A stretch of DNA of 64,000 nt from Aalborgiella sp963841045 (GTDB lineage Bacteria; Pseudomonadota; Gammaproteobacteria; Burkholderiales; Burkholderiaceae_C): positions 124,001 through 188,000 of the forward strand of contig CAWJBD010000005.1 of NCBI GenBank assembly GCA_963841045.1. The letters run 5' to 3'. A program made the position numbers and the translations under genes. Shown here piece after piece: positions 55,603 through 64,000 of the stretch (position 1 is the first letter of the stretch; every line of letters starts with the position of its first letter). The notes under the pieces were generated by a model, which saw nothing but the letters and a program-made list of their open reading frames with translations, was not told the origin of the DNA and did not search any database.

Positions 55603-58015
55603 TTAGCCCAATTCAGTAAGCAAAGACTCGGCCTTAGACTTGAGAGTGCCCGTGGCACGCGCAATGACTTCTTGAACCAGAACTTTCGCGCCAGAGATAT
55701 CGCCAATTGCGCGGAACTCATTCGCCAAAGCCAATTTGGTTTCCAATGGACCCACATCAACTTGAGCAGATTCTGTCACCTTGTTATTGGCATTTAAATC
55801 CAATGACAAACCGTCCAGATTAAATTCCATGGGTGCATTTGCTGATTTGACTGAAGCGACAGCTGCTGTTGTTGCGGCTGCAGCAGTTGCTGCCACAGCA
55901 ACCAAACCACTCTTTTCAAGCAAGCTGGGAGAATCTGCCTGTTTTTGCGCATCTGGCACTGGTGGCGTAGTGACAGGCTCAGGCGGTGTAAATAAGGCCG
56001 CTTTGACAGGTTCAGGTTCAAGTTTTTGGAACCCAGAAACCGCAAAATCAAAATCCAAATCCAAATCTACTGACGTTGGTGACTTGGCCGTAACAGGGTC
56101 GACTTGTACAATGGTATGAACCGAAAATTCAGATGGTGTGAACTCGGGAAAGGCATTTGCCAGCACATCATCTTGGCCATCTTTCGCTATTGCTGCAGCA
56201 TCGCTTAAGTTTTGTGTTTGATTAGCACTTGGTTTAACTTCAGGTAATGGGGGTAGCAGCTGGCCTCGCACTAGAAGCAGTGACTGTATCTGCGGCAGTC
56301 ATGGGGCTATCAAGCTTGATATCAACGTTACTAGGCTCATCTTGAATTTTCGCAACCGATGTCACCACTGGCAGTGTTGGAGTGACAGGTTTTTTGATGT
56401 TCACATTGGCTTGAACATCATCCAATTGTGTGATGTTAAAAACAGTTGGTTCGTTGTCATCACGGTCATCAAAATCTTCATCATCAAGGCGATTTTTTCT
56501 TTGGCGAGCTTTATATAAACCCCAACCTGCCAACAAGGCCAATAAGCCACCCGTAGCTGGCAATATCATAGGGTTTGCCAACAAGTCGTCCATGAAACTG
56601 GGCTCCGGTACCACAGGTGCTGGCATAGGAGTTACTGGTTTGATAGCGGCGTTTGCGGCAGCTGGTGTTTGTGCCGTTGCTGCAGGTGTTGCAGTTGCTG
56701 GAGTAGTAACAGGCGTTGGCGCTGTCGCTACGATGGTTGGAGCCAGAGTTGCTTCTGGTACTTTGGCTGTGCCAGCTTTGGCAGCTGAGGCAGCATTTGC
56801 TACCGCATTCAGATCTGCGATATTTTTATTCAATTCAGCTGCTCTGGCTTTATCAGCTGCAGCTTGACGATCTTTTGCAATTTTTGCTGATTCATCTGGT
56901 TTAACACCTTTTACGTCTGCCTTCGCATTTGCTTTGGACAAAGTCAATTTATCTGGTGCTGTTGAAGCTGCTTTTCGATCGTCAACGACAGCATCAATTT
57001 TGCCGCCTGATTGACGATCAGATGATTTCGATGCCAAGCTGGCGGCATTGTCCGCTAGGGTTCGCCTGAAAGTTTTGAAATCTTTACTTTGTGCCAAGAT
57101 ATTTTGGCGCGCTTCCTTCGCTTCAATCTTGCTTGCATCCTCAGCATTTGGCAATTCCAAAACTGCACCTGCCTTTAAACGGTTAACGTTGTTCCCTACA
57201 AACGCTTTAGGGTTGCCACGCAACATGGCAACCAGCATTTGATCCAAGGATACATTCACAGGAAGGTTTTGCGCAGCAATGGCACCAGCTGTATCCCCTT
57301 GTTTAACGCGAACTTGCTCTGCAGTTTGTTTGGTCGCAATTGCTTTTGTAGCAGGTAATGGCGTTGGTGCTTGTGTAACAGCTGGAGCGGGCGTAGTCGA
57401 AGTAGTTGCAGAGGCGGCTTGTGGCGTTGCTTCTACAACAGCAACTGGTGCAGAAGCTGGCGCAGGAATTGGTGATGGAGTTACAACCTGAACTGGCGCC
57501 GTCGTAACGGCTATGGGCGTTGTGATGGTGTTTGTACCAGTAGCGTTAGACGTTGGTGGATCAATCAGAATCGTGTAATTTCGAACGATGCGACCACCTG
57601 ACCAACTGGCTTGAACAACGACATTCACGAATGGATCATTCACGGTTTTATCGCTTCGAACCAGCAAATAGGCGGTTCCGTTAGCACGTCGCATCAGCGT
57701 GATTTGAGCAGATGACAGAGCAGAGTTGTAATCCAAACCCATCGCACTGTATTCAGCTGGGGTAGCCAATGACAACTTCAGACTTTCTAACTCCTTGGTA
57801 TCAGCCTCAGAAATGGCGATTCCAGCTGCCAATGACTCGCCCAAAGACGACAAAGAAGTCATGGCACCTAAAGACAGCGCATTCACATTGGTGTGCACCA
57901 TGTTCAACATGATGCCCATTGCAGCGGCTAAAGCAGTGGCACGCCACGCAAACTTTTCGGCTTGCGGTTGACGAGTGCGGGAGGAGTTTGTTTGATTACG
58001 CATGAGTTGTTTCAT
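55603..58015 (-). CDS. fimV: FimV/HubP-family polar protein (homopolymer frameshift)
   Basis: The first frame (58015-56240) has a signal-like segment (WRATALAAAMGIMLNMVHTN), an N-terminal FimV domain (LKLSLATPAEYSAMGLDYNS) and a LysM-type segment (VRVKQGDTAGAIAAQNLPVN). Ala/Pro/Thr-rich spacers and a membrane helix (MILPATGGLLALLAGWGLYK) follow. An extra base in the G-run 56249-56253 shifts the frame. The rest (PLPEVKPSANQ and on) is acidic and ends in the FimV C-terminal domain (LETKLALANEFRAIGDISGA). FimV organises the pole and supports type IV pili, fitting the Pil-Chp genes. Confidence 0.87.
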
Positions 58016-58091
58016 TTTAATAGAACCTGTAGCATAAAGACAAAAACCCCAATTACAAACTAATTGTTGCAGCTATGCAACTCTTAAATGT

Positions 58092-59231
58092 TTAAGATTG
58101 CAACAAAATTCGTAGCATTCGACGCAGAGGTTCTGCGGCACCCCACAGCAATTGGTCACCAATTGTGAAAGCGCCTACATACTCAGGTCCCATCGCTAAC
58201 TTACGAACGCGACCCACTGGAATACGCATGGTTCCTGTCACTTGAACAGGTGTTAATTCGCGCAAAGTGGCCTCTTTGGTATTCGGTACGACTTTGACCC
58301 ATTCGTTATCTGCAGCCATCATGGCTTCCAAATCTGCCACTGGCACATCTTTCTTGAGTTTGAATGTCAATGCTTGGCTGTGGCAGCGCATCGCGCCGAT
58401 ACGCACGCAAAAGCCATCGACTGGGGTAGATTCCGTACCAAACATGGTGCCTTGTCCCAAAATTTTATTGGTTTCAGCGCCACCTTTCCATTCCTCTTTG
58501 GACATACCATTGCCAAGGTCAGAATCAATCCAAGGAATCAAGCTGCCACCTAAAGGTGCACCAAAGTTCGCAGTTTCGGCAGCTGTCAAAGCTTGCTGTT
58601 TGGCCAGTACTTTGCGGTCGATTTCTAAAATGGCGGATTTGGGATCGTCTAACAAGGAGCGTACTTCACCATTCAAAGTACCAAACTGTGTCAACAACTC
58701 ACGCATGTGCTGCGCACCACCACCTGATGCGGCTTGGTAGGTCATGGTGGTCATCCATTCCACCAAACCTGCTTTGTACAAAGCTCCCACACCCATCAGC
58801 ATGCAACTGACGGTGCAATTGCCGCCCACCCAATTGTTCATACCTTTGGCCAACGAGTTTTTGATAACTGGCAGGTTCACTGGGTCCAGAATAATGATGG
58901 CATCGTCTTGCATGCGCAGAGTTGATGCCGCATCAATCCAGTGCCCATTCCAACCGGCAGCGCGCAATTTTGGAAAAACTTCTTTGGTGTAGTCACCACC
59001 TTGCGCCGTCACAATGATGTCGCATTTTTTCAACGCTTCAATGTCAAAAGCATCTTTCAGCGTGGTTTCGTTCTTTGCGAAAGCTGGCGCTTGACCACCC
59101 GCGTTAGATGTCGAAAAAAACACAGGTTCGATGAGTGCAAAATCACCTTCCGCTTGCATACGGTCTATCAGCACAGAGCCGACCATGCCGCGCCAGCCTA
59201 CCAGACCTACTAAGTTACCTACTTTTTTCAT
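58092..59231 (-). CDS. asd: Aspartate-semialdehyde dehydrogenase
   Basis: This 379-residue enzyme of Lys, Met, Thr and diaminopimelate synthesis begins NLVGLVGWRGMVGSVLIDRM. The active Cys is in NNWVGGNCTVSCMLMGVGAL and the substrate His/Arg region is FCVRIGAMRCHSQALTFKL. Length fits the proteobacterial Asd. A structured leader with a small reading frame precedes it. Confidence 0.95.
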   Translation of the reverse strand: MKKVGNLVGLVGWRGMVGSVLIDRMQAEGDFALIEPVFFSTSNAGGQAPAFAKNETTLKDAFDIEALKKCDIIVTAQGGDYTKEVFPKLRAAGWNGHWIDAASTLRMQDDAIIILDPVNLPVIKNSLAKGMNNWVGGNCTVSCMLMGVGALYKAGLVEWMTTMTYQAASGGGAQHMRELLTQFGTLNGEVRSLLDDPKSAILEIDRKVLAKQQALTAAETANFGAPLGGSLIPWIDSDLGNGMSKEEWKGGAETNKILGQGTMFGTESTPVDGFCVRIGAMRCHSQALTFKLKKDVPVADLEAMMAADNEWVKVVPNTKEATLRELTPVQVTGTMRIPVGRVRKLAMGPEYVGAFTIGDQLLWGAAEPLRRMLRILLQS

Positions 59232-59261
59232 TTTTAAGCGCCTTTCAAATTAATCAGTCTT

Positions 59262-59322
59262 GACTAATCCCCCCGGCTCGTCAGGCTCCGGGGGTGGGCG
59301 CGACGAACCGGGCTGGATTAGC
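59262..59322 (-). promoter_or_regulatory. Alternative hairpins in the asd leader
   Basis: On the minus strand CCCGGTTCGTC can pair with GACGAGCCGGG (one wobble), extended by outer CTAATCC/GGATTAG. A competing hairpin CCCCCGG/CCGGGGG uses overlapping bases. The two cannot form together. No T-run follows, so control of translation or of a distal step is more likely than simple termination. Confidence 0.5.
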
Positions 59323-59324
59323 CT

Positions 59325-59420
59325 TTAATGGTTGTCGTTTTGGTGGAAGTTATCAACGCGCACGCACCTACCGCTTGTGCGGCTATGGGCGATAAAAGTG
59401 ATGTTCACTTGGGCGTTCAT
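59325..59420 (-). CDS. Putative leader peptide upstream of asd (31 codons)
   Basis: An ATG at 59420 opens a frame of 31 residues (MNAQVNITFIAHSRTSGRCV and RVDNFHQNDNH) ending at 59325. A perfect TATAAT lies at 59428-59433, seven bases before the ATG, so the transcript would begin at or next to the start codon, giving a leaderless message. The frame is followed by mutually exclusive stem-loops before asd. This architecture suggests a regulatory leader. Expression is not shown. Confidence 0.5.
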   Translation of the reverse strand: MNAQVNITFIAHSRTSGRCVRVDNFHQNDNH

Positions 59421-59492
59421 GGGGCTGATTATAGCTGAGCAAAGTTGACCTGACACTTACATAAGGTGACAATTTTTCAGAGACAATAAGCC

Positions 59493-60707
59493 ATGTCAAA
59501 TCCGCCGAATCTTCAAAATCTGCCTCAACTTCCATTAGCGGGGCTGCGTGTGGTCGAATTCACCCACATGGTCATGGGGCCAACATGTGGCATGGTGCTG
59601 GCTGATATGGGAGCAGAAGTTATCAAGGTCGAGCCCATAGAGGGCGACCGCACACGGCATTTATTGGGCGCTGGTGCTGGCTTTTTCCCCATGTTCAACC
59701 GCAACAAAAAAAGCATTGCGATTGATTTGCAAAAACCAGAAGGCGCGCAATTGGCCAGAAAGTTGGCAGCAACTGCAGATGTGGTTTTGGAAAACTTCAA
59801 ACCAGGCACCATGGTCAAATATGGTTTGGATTACGCCAGCTTAAGTGCCACCAATCCGAAACTCATTTATGTGAGCCACAAAGGTTTTTTACCTGGCCCT
59901 TATGAACACCGCACCGCTTTAGATGAAGTGGTGCAAATGATGGGGGGCTTGGCCTACATGACGGGTCGCTCGGGCGACCCCTTGCGCGCAGGCAGCAGTG
60001 TCAACGACATCATGGGTGGCATGTTTGGTGCCATCGGTGCTTTGGGTGCACTGGTACAGCGCGGCATCACCGGTCGCGGGCAAGAGGTGCAATCGGCACT
60101 CTTTGAAAACAATGTTTTTTTGGTCGGTCAGCACATGTTGCAATACGCGGTCACAGGTAAACCCGCTGCACCCATGCCAGAGCGCATTTCACCTTGGGCG
60201 ATTTACGATGTGTTCACTGTTAAAGATGGTGCGCAAATCTTCATCGCGGTGGTGAGCGATGCGCAGTGGCAAACGTTTTGTGATGCCTTTGGCTTTACTG
60301 ATCTCAAAAACAACTCAGATTTCACCAGCAACAATGACCGAGTGCGCATGCGCCCTAGCCTGTTACCCGAATTGAAAGCTCGGTTAGAAAAATATTCAGC
60401 TAAAGAAATATCCGGTGTTTTTGAATCGCATGGTTTGCCATTCGCACCAATCACCCGCCCCGAAGAACTTTTCAAAGACGAACACTTGCTGGCCAGCGGT
60501 GGCTTGGCAGACATTGTGCTGCCAGATAGCGTGCCAAAAGGCCAAGTGACCCAAACGGCCCTCTTCCCCTTCACTTTGAACGGCCAACGCATGAAGGTGC
60601 GCCTCAACCCGCCCACAAAAGGTGAACATACCGACGAAATATTACGTGAAATGGGATTGAACGAGTCATCCATCGCAGAACTAAAGCTGAGCAAAACCAT
60701 TGCTTAA
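59493..60707 (+). CDS. CaiB/BaiF family III CoA-transferase
   Basis: This 404-residue protein shows LRVVEFTHMVMGPTCGMVLA, ADMGAEVIKVEPIEGDRTR and NRNKKSIAIDLQKPEGAQLA. The catalytic Asp region is EHRTALDEVVQMMGGLAYMT and GITGRGQEVQSALFENNVF follows. Such enzymes exchange CoA between organic acids (formyl, succinyl, carnitine and others); the substrate cannot be set here. No enoyl-CoA or AMP-ligase partner is adjacent. Confidence 0.9.
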   Translation: MSNPPNLQNLPQLPLAGLRVVEFTHMVMGPTCGMVLADMGAEVIKVEPIEGDRTRHLLGAGAGFFPMFNRNKKSIAIDLQKPEGAQLARKLAATADVVLENFKPGTMVKYGLDYASLSATNPKLIYVSHKGFLPGPYEHRTALDEVVQMMGGLAYMTGRSGDPLRAGSSVNDIMGGMFGAIGALGALVQRGITGRGQEVQSALFENNVFLVGQHMLQYAVTGKPAAPMPERISPWAIYDVFTVKDGAQIFIAVVSDAQWQTFCDAFGFTDLKNNSDFTSNNDRVRMRPSLLPELKARLEKYSAKEISGVFESHGLPFAPITRPEELFKDEHLLASGGLADIVLPDSVPKGQVTQTALFPFTLNGQRMKVRLNPPTKGEHTDEILREMGLNESSIAELKLSKTIA

Positions 60708-60743
60708 ACCAATCGAAACAATTTCATCAGTTATTTTATACGG

Positions 60744-60800
60744 GTGAAATTAAAGTATATTATCCGGATATAATTCAAATCATTGAAATTACATCCGGAT
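60744..60800 (+). promoter_or_regulatory. Promoter with paired ATCCGGAT palindromes upstream of DUF2239
   Basis: ATCCGGAT occurs at 60762-60769 and 60793-60800, 31 bases apart (about three helical turns). A TATAAT at 60769-60774 overlaps the first site. The second lies just before the ATG at 60806. This is the layout of a repressor operator pair; the regulator is unknown. Confidence 0.5.
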
Positions 60801-60805
60801 AAATT

Positions 60806-61443
60806 ATGTTCTATACCAACACCATTTGCACCGCCTTTGAAGGCAGCAAGTGCATTGCAACAGGCGAGCTGCGTACAGTCGCTTTGGTTGCCAAGTTAGC
60901 TGTCGATGCAGTTGCGTCACAACCGAACAAGCTGCGCCTGTTTTGGTTTTTGACAATGCCAGCAGTGAAGTCATTGAGTTGGATTGGCGTGGCAGCGTTG
61001 CCGAATTTCAAGAGCGAATTGATGCACTCCCGAAGGCACCAGTGAAGAAGACTACATGCTTGACGCCGGCAGCATGTCCAGATGCTCCCCAAATCACAAC
61101 CGGACCTGGGCGACCCAAATTGGGCGTGGTGGCGCGTGAGGTGACGCTCTTGCCGCGACATTGGGAATGGTTGGCGACCCAAACGGGTGGAGCTTCAGTG
61201 ACTTTGCGCAAATTGGTTGAAGTGGCTAGACGCACCTCAGAAGTGAAAGACCGCGTTGCACGTGCGAGTGCTGTGGGATATAAATTCATGTCCACCATGG
61301 CTGGGCATGAAGTTGGTTTTGAGGAAGCCAGCCGCGCCTTGTTTGCGGGTGACTTGCCCAAATTCGAAACCATCACTGCCGATTGGCCTGCCGATATCCA
61401 AACGCATCTGAAAAAACTACTTGCTGATGCATTTTGGGCTTAA
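60806..61443 (+). CDS. DUF2239-family protein (apparent frameshift)
   Basis: The start MFYTNTICTAFEGSKCIATG leads to KLAVDAVAS, then the frame changes near 60920 and continues EQAAPVLVFDNASSEVIELD. The conserved core is GRPKLGVVAREVTLLPRHWE, GGASVTLRKLVEVAR and FMSTMAGHEVGFEEASRALF. The RPKLGVVAREV stretch with a basic helix suggests nucleic-acid binding, possibly autoregulation through the ATCCGGAT sites upstream. Function is unassigned. Confidence 0.8.
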
Positions 61444-61463
61444 GCTGTTAAGAAATATAAAGA

Positions 61464-62871
61464 ATGATGTCCATGAAACCTAGCTGATCCAAGCACACAA
61501 AAAGCACCCAAACCCCTTTGGAAGACCTACACCATCTTTTTGGTGCCTATGATTTTGAGCAATCTTCTACAAAGTTTGTCTGGCACAGTGAACAATATTT
61601 ATTTGGGTCAGATGCTGGGTGTAAACGCCATGGCGGCGGTATCGGCATTTTTCCCCGTGCTATTTTTTACCATCGCATTCAACATTGGCATGGGTACGGG
61701 TGCATCGGTTTTGATTGGTCAAGCTTGGGGCGCTAAAGACCCTGCTCGGGTCAAAGCGATTGCTGGGAGCACCCTGTTGGTGGGCATCATTTTGGGTATC
61801 GTGGTGGCCATTTTGGGCAGCATTTTCACAGAGCCGTTGCTGCGCGCATTGGGCACACCGGCTGATATTTTGCCGGACACGGTGACGTATGCACGCATCA
61901 TGTTTTTAGGTGCGCCATGTGTTTATGTTTTCTTGCTGTTGACATCCATGTTGCGCGGTGTGGGCGACAGCAAAACACCCATGCTGACACTGCTGATTTC
62001 AACCTTAGTTGGCATGGTGCTCACACCCGCTTTGATTCGCGGTTGGGGTGGTTTGCCGATGTTGGGCATACGCAGCAGCGCGTATGCCACATTAACCGCT
62101 TTTGTAATTGCCATCACTTGGACTGTATGGTATTTGCGCCGCCCTATACACAAGCAATTCGCAAAGGGTGAACACCCGCTGGCACCACACGCTGATTTTT
62201 TGCAAACCCTGCGCTTCAACAAAGAACTGATGGCCAAAGTATTGCGCATTGGTTTACCCTCTGGCATCACCATTGTCACCATGGCATTGGCCGAGCTGGC
62301 AGTTTTATCGCTGGTCAATAGCCACGGATCGCAAGCAACTGCGGCGTATGGTGCGGTGATTCAAATTGTGAACTATGTACAGTTCCCCGCCATTTCGATT
62401 GCCATTGCTGCTTCAATTTTAGGAGCACAGGCGATTGGTGCAGGACGCGGACAAACGGCATTGGGGCACATTGCCAAAACGGGCATCACCTTGAATGTGG
62501 TGTTAACCGGTGCGCTGGTGTTGCTGGGCTACATTTTTTCACGCGCCATGATTGGTTTATTCATCACCGACCCCGCCGTGGTTGAAACCGCGCAATCGCT
62601 GTTGCACATCATGCTGTGGGGCAATATTGTGTTTGGCATGGCAATGGTTTTGTCTGGCCTGATGCGCGCCAGTGGTACCGTGTTGTTCCCAACCATCATC
62701 ACCATGTTTTCATTGGCAGGAGTATTGATTCCAGTTGCAACTATTCTCAATCAACGCTATGGATTACCTGGCATTTGGGCCGGCTTTCCCATTGCGTTCA
62801 CGGCCATGCTGTTGATGCAAACGGCTTACTACCGACTGGTTTGGAAGAAGAAAACACTGCGCCCAATTTAG
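61464..62871 (+). CDS. MATE-family multidrug/solute exporter (N-terminal frame uncertain)
   Basis: From the TTG at 61540 there are 443 residues with twelve predicted helices (VPMILSNLLQSLSGTVNNIY, VLLTSMLRGVGDSKTPMLTL, AQAIGAGRGQTALGHIAKTG). MATE proteins expel cationic drugs or metabolites by Na+ or H+ exchange. Upstream in the same frame PLWKTYTIFL is also MATE-like, but a stop at 61474 precedes it while ATGs at 61464 and 61473 are in another frame. One base error near 61490 would join them. Confidence 0.87.
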
Positions 62872-62944
62872 CCCATCTTTCATTCGCTGGATTGATGTTG
62901 CGATAGAATCCATGCTGGTCACTTGAATTCGCAAGTGGCCATTC

Positions 62945-63040
62945 GCTAGGGGTGTTGCAGTACAAGATAAGCATCTTGCTCTGCGACTGAGAAAGTCCCT
63001 TTGAACCTGATTGAGGTAATCCTCGCGCAGGGAAGCATTG
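62945..63040 (+). ncRNA. TPP riboswitch (THI element)
   Basis: The conserved blocks are present in order: AGGGGTGTTGC, CTGAGAAAGTCCCTTTGAAC, CTGATTGAGGTAATCCTCGC and GCAGGGAAGC. They match the thiamine-pyrophosphate riboswitch with its P3 arm in the segment after GTTGC. It lies 65 bases upstream of the start of a TonB-dependent receptor, implying control by thiamine pyrophosphate. I see no clear terminator, so translational control is likely. Confidence 0.95.
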
Positions 63041-63104
63041 CAAACAATGGGGCATTGAATGCCCTTACCGCAAGCCGACCTGCTGTAAGCTTTGAAAAGA
63101 CCTT

Positions 63105-64000
63105 ATGGCATCATTTAATCAAAAATTTATAAGAAATTGGCCTGTAGCCGGCGTATTTATTGCCTACAGTGCTATTATATTTATAGCGTTTGGCGCTTCC
63201 AGCGTGCACAGCTCAAAACCAGGCAAATTCAAGTGAGGGCCAGCCAAACAAGGGCCAACTTAAGGCGGTGCTTGTGACAGACAAAGCCACAAGTTCTGAA
63301 TTGACCAGTTTGAGCGATGAGCCCTTGGCACGCACACCCATCAGCGCCAATGTTGTGACAGCCAAGCAAATTGAATCCGCTGGCGCCAAGCGCTTGTCTG
63401 ATTTGAACCAGTTTGACGCATCAGTCAGCGACGCCTACAACGCTGCTGGCTACTGGGACTACGCCACCGTGCGCGGTTTTGTGATTGACAACAAATACAA
63501 CTACCGCCGCGATGGTTTGCCCATCAATGCGGAAACCTTTATCCCTTTGGACAACAAAGAACAAGTTGACATCCTCAAAGGCACCAGCGGCATACAAGCT
63601 GGCACCAGTGCGCCCGGTGGTTTGATCAATTACATGGTGAAACGCCCAACACAGAATGATGTTCGCAGCATTCGCTTAGAAGGCAATAGCCACGGCAACT
63701 TGCAAGGTGCTGTTGATTTGGGTGGCCGATTTGGTAGCTAACAAAGAATTTGGCTACCGCATCAATGCGGCCTACGACAAAATCGACCACCACACATCTG
63801 CAGCCAAAGGCAATCGCCAACTATTGGCCATTGCAGCCGATTGGCGCGTCAACAAAGACAGCATTTTGGAAGCCGAAGTTGAATATTCGCGCCGCGTCCA
63901 ACCCAGCGTACCAGGTGTGAGTTTGACTGGCAACACCTTGCCCGCGGTGAATAACCGCCTCAACATCAACAGCCAAGCTTGGTCACAACCGGTGGAGTTA
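63105..64000 (+). CDS. TonB-dependent receptor, probably for thiamine (5' part; two apparent frameshifts; repeat-encoded signal region)
   Basis: From ATG 63105 the frame gives MASFNQKFIRNW, then PVAGVFIAYSAIIFIA from the palindromic repeat, then FGASS. Near 63200 the frame changes and the plug domain follows (PISANVVTAKQIESAGAKRL, VRGFVIDNKYNYRRDGLPI, VDILKGTSGIQAGTSAPGG). A second break near 63736 leads to ANKEFGYRINAAYDKIDHH, the start of the barrel, to the window edge. The TPP riboswitch upstream makes thiamine or a precursor the likely ligand, though the closest family is siderophore receptors. Confidence 0.85.
63138..63189 (+). repeat. Palindromic repeat copy 7 (signal-peptide region of the TonB receptor)
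   Basis: The copy reads GGCCTGTAGCCGGCGTATTT, ATTGCCTACAGTGCTATTAT and ATTTATAGCG. In the receptor frame it encodes PVAGVFIAYSAIIFIA, which has the hydrophobic core expected of a signal peptide. Confidence 0.9.

Noticed and set aside
59262..59322. Rho-independent terminator of asd leader or of the opposite strand
   Set aside because: The GC-rich stem is not followed by a T-run on either strand; a regulatory structure fits better.
1..64000. tRNA or rRNA genes, insertion sequences, prophage or integrative elements
   Set aside because: No tRNA-like cloverleaf, transposase, integrase or terminal inverted repeat was recognised by eye.

Overview
The window reads as the chromosome of a sulfur-oxidising betaproteobacterium of the order Burkholderiales, most like the Comamonadaceae. 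This is inferred from gene content and order: asd-fimV-truA-trpF-trpB-trpA-accD, pilGHIJ-chpA beside hemL, a BPSS1780-type membrane protein, an XdhC family protein, and short palindromic repeats of a comamonad style. No tRNA, rRNA, insertion sequence, prophage or CRISPR array was seen.

Layout. (1) 1-6886, minus strand: the reverse dissimilatory sulfite reductase operon in the order dsrA-B-E-F-H-C-M-K-L; dsrL runs off the left edge. (2) 7068-13823: a divergent accessory cluster holding a small unknown gene, an orphan Cas6/Cmx6-like protein with no CRISPR array, a cysteine-free DsrC paralogue, several conserved unknowns, a TauD-like dioxygenase, a ferredoxin/FNR flavoprotein, an S24 domain without a DNA-binding domain and, on the opposite strand, a haem-oxygenase-fold protein and a TusE-like protein. 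(3) 13851-17817, minus: a damaged DUF302 protein, a secreted protein that is 28 percent methionine, a YeeE/YedE sulfur transporter, DsrE2 and TusA. (4) 18373-26525, plus: soxYZ, soxA, soxX, soxB, a SoxR-type ArsR regulator, a flavocytochrome c sulfide dehydrogenase pair, a thioredoxin-like protein, a small cytochrome c and a NapC-type tetrahaem cytochrome. (5) 26562-46873: pepP, a MurU-like nucleotidyltransferase, hemE, the Pil-Chp chemosensory operon, hemL, proQ, a minimal trimeric autotransporter, a methyltransferase, xdhC and thrB. (6) 47039-64000: polA, a 3-hydroxyisobutyrate-type dehydrogenase, accD, trpA-trpB-trpF, truA, fimV, asd, a CoA-transferase, DUF2239, a MATE exporter and a TPP riboswitch followed by a TonB-dependent receptor.

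How the genes fit together. Sox without soxCD would leave sulfane sulfur. TusA, DsrE2 and DsrEFH could pass it to DsrC, and DsrAB with DsrL could oxidise it to sulfite while DsrMK exchanges electrons with the quinone pool. Three DsrC-family proteins with two, one and zero C-terminal cysteines lie within 11 kb.

Two points shape the reading. First, a palindromic repeat of about 50 bp occurs at least seven times, and four copies lie inside reading frames (xdhC, polA, trpF and the signal-peptide region of the TonB receptor). Second, many genes carry single-base frameshifts although both halves keep the family sequence, including polA, trpA and thrB. Together with a diverged 112-bp tandem duplication in trpA, this points to sequencing or assembly error rather than widespread gene decay. 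Such genes are listed as one CDS each, with the break positions.
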